A model generated the notes under the pieces. That model saw only the letters and a program-made list of their open reading frames with translations, had not been told where the DNA came from and ran no database searches. A stretch of DNA of 8,485 nucleotides, taken from NCBI GenBank assembly GCA_013297585.1, contig JAAFHG010000144.1:1-8485 (forward strand), given 5' to 3'. Below are positions 5,428-8,485 of this stretch, piece after piece (position 1 is the stretch's first letter; every line of letters begins with the position of its first letter). Source of the DNA: Chitinophagales bacterium (lineage in GTDB: Bacteria; Bacteroidota; Bacteroidia; Chitinophagales; Chitinophagaceae). The translations under genes were made by a program, and so were the position numbers.

Positions 5428-5551
5428 TTTCACGCAAAGAACGCTAAGAATACAACGAAAACAAAGCTTATTATTTTATATTTTTTAAATATAAAATTAA
5501 ATCAAAACGACTCATTGCGTCCTTTGTATCCTTTGCGTGCTTTGTGTGAAA
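5428..5551. repeat. Nested palindromic repeat element after tyrA
   Basis: The left arm begins TTTCACGCAAAGAACGC (5428-5444) and continues to about 5462. The right arm (5517-5551) is its imperfect reverse complement, ending CGTGCTTTGTGTGAAA. Roughly four of five positions match over 35 bases. Both arms carry CGCAAAG-like units about 12 bases apart. The AT-rich centre holds a second perfect palindrome: ATTTTATATTT (5473-5483) and AAATATAAAAT (5487-5497) around TTT. CGCAAAG-type palindromes are dispersed repeats in several phyla (general recollection). Here the element fills the gap between tyrA and the helicase promoter and could stabilise or end the tyrA mRNA. Confidence 0.7.
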
Positions 5552-5596
5552 CTGTCTAAAACCAAAACTAACAAGCCCTAACCGAGCTATATTAGT

Positions 5597-5604
5597 TACC
5601 TTTG
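5597..5604 (+). promoter_or_regulatory. Bacteroidota -7 promoter box of the helicase gene
   Basis: TACCTTTG matches TAnnTTTG exactly and lies 19 bases before the ATG at 5624. Transcription should start near 5608-5612, giving a 5' leader of about 12-16 bases. No TTTG was found at the -33 distance (about 5573-5578, sequence near acaag), so the promoter is judged from one box. It suggests the helicase gene is transcribed separately from tyrA. Confidence 0.6.
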
Positions 5605-5623
5605 CCGCAAATTTAAAAAATAC

Positions 5624-7327
5624 ATGATGACTTTTGAAGAGTTGGGTTTGGACGCCAAGATAGTGCAGGCGACAACAGAGTTGGGGTACGTGAACCCAAC
5701 CGAAATCCAAGAAAAAGCAATACCAGTATTGCTTTCAGGCACTAAAGACTTTATTGGTTTGGCTCAAACCGGTACAGGTAAAACAGCAGCTTTTGGCTTG
5801 CCGTTATTACATATTATTGATGCAGAACAGCGTTTTCCTCAAGCGTTAATTGTTTGCCCTACAAGAGAACTTTGTATGCAGATAGTTAAAGAAATGGAAG
5901 GTTTTAAGAAACACATGAGAGGACTTTCTGTAGTGGCTGTGTACGGTGGTGCTAGCATTGGTCTACAAATTCGTGACCTAAAACGTGGTGTTCAAATTAT
6001 TGTTGCTACACCTGGTCGTTTAATAGATTTAATTGAGCGCAAGGCAATAAATCTTGAGCAAATAAAATATGTGGTGTTAGATGAGGCAGATGAAATGTTG
6101 AACATGGGTTTTAAAGATGATATTGAATTCATCTTACAAAACACACCGCAACGTGAAAGTACTTGGTTGTTTAGTGCAACCATGCCACCAGAAATTAGAA
6201 AGGTGAGCAAAAAGTACATGAAAGAGCCTTTTGAGGTAACTGTAGGTAAGGTAAACAGCGGTAATAAAAGCATTGATCACCAATATTATATCACTTCAGC
6301 GCAACATCGCTACGAAACTTTAAAGCGTTTAATTGACTTTAATCCAGGTATTTACGGTATCATTTTTACAAGAACTAAAGCTGATGCACAAAATATCACT
6401 GAAAAATTAACACGTGAAGGTTACGATATTGATGCTTTGCATGGCGATTTAACCCAAGCTCAGCGTGACAAAGTAATGGGTGAGTTTCGTGATAAAACCT
6501 TGCAATTACTAATTGCTACCGATGTGGCAGCAAGAGGTATTGATGTACAAGGTATTACGCACGTAATTAACTACGAGTTACCTGATGATATTGAAGTTTA
6601 TACGCATAGAAGTGGCCGTACTGGCCGTGCTGGTAACACTGGTATATGTATGAGTATTGTTCATGCACGTGAGGTATTTAAGTTAAAATCTATTGAGCGT
6701 TTAATTCAAACACCAGTATTAAAAGTTGAAATTCCTAGCGGTAAAGATGTTTGTCGCAAGCAGTTTTATGGTGTAATGGATAAAATTTTAGAAACAGACA
6801 TTTCGCATGGTGATTACGACACATACATGCCAATGTTAAATGAGAAATTTGCTGATATAAGCAAAGAAGAAATCTTAAAACGCATGGCTGCTGTTGAGTT
6901 TGATCGTTTCTTAAAATATTATGAGAACGCTGAGGATTTAAATATCCGTGAAGGTTCAAGACAGCCAAGAGGTATGGATAGGGGCATGGATCAAGGTCGT
7001 GGCAGAGCAATAGAACGCAGAGAACCAAGAACCCGTGAATTTGCTGGTGAAAGAGGTGGCGAAAGAAGAGAAGCTTCAAGCGGTGGTAATTATGCTCGTT
7101 TATTTGTAAATCTAGGTACTAAAGATGGTTTTTACAAAGCAAGTTTCTTACAGTTTGTATTAGATATGAGCGATTTGAAAAAAGAAGTTTTGGGTAAAAT
7201 TGATATGAAAGATATGAACAGTTGGGTTGAGGTAGAGCAAGGTGCTGCGCAACAAATGATTCGTTCTTTAGATGGTAAAAATTACAAAGGCAGAAGAATT
7301 AGAATGAACGATGCTAATAGCAGATAG
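5624..7327 (+). CDS. DEAD-box ATP-dependent RNA helicase (DeaD/CsdA type)
   Basis: This is a 567-residue cytosolic RNA helicase, of the type that helps ribosome assembly and RNA unfolding, often in the cold. All core motifs are present: Q motif (PTEIQ, 25-29), motif I AQTGTGKT (47-54), PTREL (79-83), TPGR (129-132), DEAD (153-156), SAT (184-186), IIFTRT (246-251), ATDVAARGID (298-307) and HRSGRTGRAG (328-337). A basic Arg/Gly-rich linker (about 445-488) leads to a C-terminal domain (489-561, ARLFVNLGTKDGFY onward) that resembles the DbpA-type RNA-binding domain of DeaD proteins. ATG 5624 is followed at once by a second ATG at 5627, so the first residue is uncertain by one codon. It has its own promoter box. 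It is not an aromatic-pathway gene, and its place in this cluster appears incidental. Confidence 0.94.
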   Translation: MMTFEELGLDAKIVQATTELGYVNPTEIQEKAIPVLLSGTKDFIGLAQTGTGKTAAFGLPLLHIIDAEQRFPQALIVCPTRELCMQIVKEMEGFKKHMRGLSVVAVYGGASIGLQIRDLKRGVQIIVATPGRLIDLIERKAINLEQIKYVVLDEADEMLNMGFKDDIEFILQNTPQRESTWLFSATMPPEIRKVSKKYMKEPFEVTVGKVNSGNKSIDHQYYITSAQHRYETLKRLIDFNPGIYGIIFTRTKADAQNITEKLTREGYDIDALHGDLTQAQRDKVMGEFRDKTLQLLIATDVAARGIDVQGITHVINYELPDDIEVYTHRSGRTGRAGNTGICMSIVHAREVFKLKSIERLIQTPVLKVEIPSGKDVCRKQFYGVMDKILETDISHGDYDTYMPMLNEKFADISKEEILKRMAAVEFDRFLKYYENAEDLNIREGSRQPRGMDRGMDQGRGRAIERREPRTREFAGERGGERREASSGGNYARLFVNLGTKDGFYKASFLQFVLDMSDLKKEVLGKIDMKDMNSWVEVEQGAAQQMIRSLDGKNYKGRRIRMNDANSR

Positions 7328-7415
7328 TTTAAATATTATTTTTTGTTATCAGCGGTGGGTTATTAATTTGGCTGTATATGCGTCGCACACTGGAACTTTA
7401 AAATAAAATTCAGCA

Positions 7416-7727
7416 ATGGCACAAATAAGCAATATTATCACACAAAATTTGCATCAGATAAAACAATTGATGCATCAATACGGTGTTGTAAAAGCTTATG
7501 CCTTTGGCAGTGCTGTAAAAGGCACAATGACAGAAAACAGCGATGTTGATTTTATTATTTCATTTCCAGAGGATATGCACTTTATAACCTATGCTGATAA
7601 TTATTTTGCATTAGGTCATGCTTTAGAAAAATTGTTGAAAAAAAATGTCGATTTAGTGGCGGAAAAAACATTAAAAAATCCGTATTTATTACAAAGTATC
7701 AATAGCCATAAAATACAATTGATATGA
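7416..7727 (+). CDS. mntA: MntA-type minimal nucleotidyltransferase antitoxin
   Basis: This is a 103-residue protein of the DNA polymerase beta-like minimal nucleotidyltransferase family. The active site is seen as Gly31-Ser32 then, after ten residues, Asp43-Val-Asp45 (GSAVKGTMTENSDVDF), with a third acidic candidate at Asp79 in NVDLV. The gene overlaps the HEPN gene by 4 bases (ATGA at 7724-7727), so the two are translationally coupled. In characterised MntA/HepT pairs the nucleotidyltransferase adds AMP to a tyrosine of the HEPN ribonuclease and so blocks it. With all catalytic residues kept, the same is likely here. I saw no clear promoter in 7328-7415; TAATTTG near 7364-7370 is one base short of the -7 consensus. 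Symbol assigned by family. Confidence 0.85.
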   Translation: MAQISNIITQNLHQIKQLMHQYGVVKAYAFGSAVKGTMTENSDVDFIISFPEDMHFITYADNYFALGHALEKLLKKNVDLVAEKTLKNPYLLQSINSHKIQLI

Positions 7728-8059
7728 ATATTGAAGAAAAGAAATTATTATTCGATATTAAAGAGGCAATACTTTCCATTGATGAACATTTAGAAGGTAG
7801 ACGAATTTTTGTAGAATTTGAAGCAAATAAAACAAAACGTAGAGCGGTAGAAAGGGAGTTAGAAATAATTGGTGAAGCAATGAGTCGGTTGTTAAAACTA
7901 AATCCAGCCATACCATTATCTTTTGCAAGACTAATTGTAGATTTAAGAAATAAAGTTATTCATGCTTACGATTCAATTGACGAAACTATAATTTGGCGAA
8001 TTGTAATAAAAGACATCCCAGTTTTATTATTAGAAGTAAACGAATTACTTAATAAATAA
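7724..8059 (+). CDS. hepT: HepT-type HEPN ribonuclease toxin
   Basis: This is a 111-residue, mostly helical HEPN protein (DUF86/HepT family). The catalytic motif Rx4HxY is intact: Arg75, His80 and Tyr82 in RNKVIHAY. In studied HepT proteins Arg and His form the RNase site in a dimer, and the Tyr is the residue AMPylated by the partner. Supporting family signs are the N-terminal helix LLFDIKEAILSIDEHLEG (9-25), RAVERELEIIGEA (40-52), and the C-terminal WRIVIKDIPVLLLEVNELL helix. Its ATG overlaps the stop of the antitoxin gene, giving the antitoxin-first order usual for the pair. The length is complete. Together with mntA it appears inserted between tyrA/helicase and the DAHP synthase gene. Whether it acts in phage defence or plasmid-like stabilisation cannot be told. 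Confidence 0.87.
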   Translation: MNIEEKKLLFDIKEAILSIDEHLEGRRIFVEFEANKTKRRAVERELEIIGEAMSRLLKLNPAIPLSFARLIVDLRNKVIHAYDSIDETIIWRIVIKDIPVLLLEVNELLNK

Positions 8060-8138
8060 GATAAGCAGTATTAACAATCACATCCTGTAATGCTCTAGAC
8101 CAAACGGTGTCGTCTTTACAAGGAACAAAACAACAAAA

Positions 8139-8485
8139 ATGGAAGCAACAATTGCAGCCCCAACAATGAAAGAGGTTACACAAGCAGCATGGAACAAACG
8201 TCCGTTAATTATTAGCGGTCCATGTAGCGCCGAAACAGAAGAGCAAGTAATGGCAACTGCCACACAACTAGCTGCAACTGGTAAAGTAGATGTATTACGT
8301 GCAGGTATTTGGAAGCCACGTACACGTCCTGGAAGTTTTGAAGGTATTGGTACCAAAGGTTTACCTTGGTTACAAGCTGCAAAAAAAGCAACAGGTTTGC
8401 CAGTAGCTGTAGAAGTAGCAACTGCAAAACAAGTAGAAGATGCACTGCATTTTGGTGTAGATATTCTATGGTTAGGTGCTCGTAC
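8139..8485 (+). CDS. 3-deoxy-7-phosphoheptulonate (DAHP) synthase, 5' part; 3' end outside window
   Basis: The first 115 residues are visible. The protein resembles AroA/AroG-type DAHP synthases, which condense phosphoenolpyruvate and erythrose 4-phosphate, the entry step to aromatic synthesis. Motifs are LIISGPCSAET (23-33) with the metal-binding Cys29, LRAGIWKPRTRPGSFEGIG (53-71) forming the PEP-binding loop, and VEVATAKQVEDALHFGVDIL (91-110) leading to WLGAR. In many Bacteroidota this gene encodes a fusion with a C-terminal AroQ chorismate mutase domain. That would supply the mutase missing from PheA and TyrA here, but the relevant part lies beyond the window. ATG 8139 was chosen as the first in frame, and ATG 8166 (Met10) is possible. 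No leader peptide, attenuator or perfect TAnnTTTG was seen in the 79 bases upstream. Confidence 0.92.
   Translation, partial: MEATIAAPTMKEVTQAAWNKRPLIISGPCSAETEEQVMATATQLAATGKVDVLRAGIWKPRTRPGSFEGIGTKGLPWLQAAKKATGLPVAVEVATAKQVEDALHFGVDILWLGAR

Noticed and set aside
5428..5551. CRISPR-like array suggested by repeated CGCAAAG units
   Set aside because: The units are short, imperfect and arranged as an inverted pair without uniform spacers. They fit a palindromic repeat element.
5992..6273. Minus-strand ORFs in the helicase gene (5992-6273, 6735-7079) and over the toxin and DAHP synthase genes
   Set aside because: The opposite strand encodes complete conserved motifs, and these frames give Leu/Cys/His-rich shadow translations.
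8060..8138. A second leader peptide or attenuator before the DAHP synthase gene
   Set aside because: The only ATG there (near 8089) hits a stop after two codons, and no stem with a T-run is visible.

Overview
The window comes from a Bacteroidota chromosome, most likely a Chitinophagaceae- or Sphingobacteria-like member; the family assignment is inference. The evidence is low GC, very few Shine-Dalgarno-like sites, promoter boxes of the Bacteroidota type TAnnTTTG, a GH97 glycosidase tail, and an aromatic amino acid cluster of the Bacteroidota kind (prephenate dehydratase, aminotransferase, prephenate dehydrogenase, AroA/AroG-type DAHP synthase).

Layout. Positions 1-284 hold the 3' end of a GH97 (SusB-like) glycosidase gene. 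It converges on a minus-strand HtrA/Deg-type protease gene (376-1884), and a bidirectional hairpin terminator lies between them. A 329-base non-coding stretch (1885-2213) separates htrA from the aromatic cluster, which runs on the plus strand. The cluster starts with a promoter (2175-2205), an unannotated 29-residue leader peptide ORF (2214-2303) with a Phe/Tyr run, competing antiterminator and terminator hairpins, then pheA (2367-3197), a class I aminotransferase (3255-4487) and tyrA (4497-5420). After a palindromic repeat come a DEAD-box RNA helicase gene with its own promoter box (5624-7327), a MntA/HepT-type toxin-antitoxin pair (7416-8059), and the 5' part of a DAHP synthase gene (8139 to the window edge).

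How it works together. DAHP synthase feeds the shikimate pathway. PheA and TyrA divide prephenate between phenylpyruvate and 4-hydroxyphenylpyruvate, and the aminotransferase probably makes Phe and Tyr from these. The leader upstream of pheA has every part of a ribosome-mediated attenuator: nine consecutive Phe/Tyr codons, a hairpin on those codons, an antiterminator whose 5' arm lies inside the leader ORF, and a terminator with a U-run ending 5 bases before the pheA ATG. When charged tRNA-Phe or tRNA-Tyr is scarce, the ribosome should stall and allow read-through into pheA-aminotransferase-tyrA.

The second notable structure is a pair of related composite inverted repeats. One lies at the pheA/aminotransferase junction and one at the aminotransferase/tyrA junction. 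Each spans the start codon of the downstream gene and appears to have given both proteins a similar N-terminal extension containing APFRAGG. The helicase and toxin-antitoxin genes look like insertions separating tyrA from the DAHP synthase gene.
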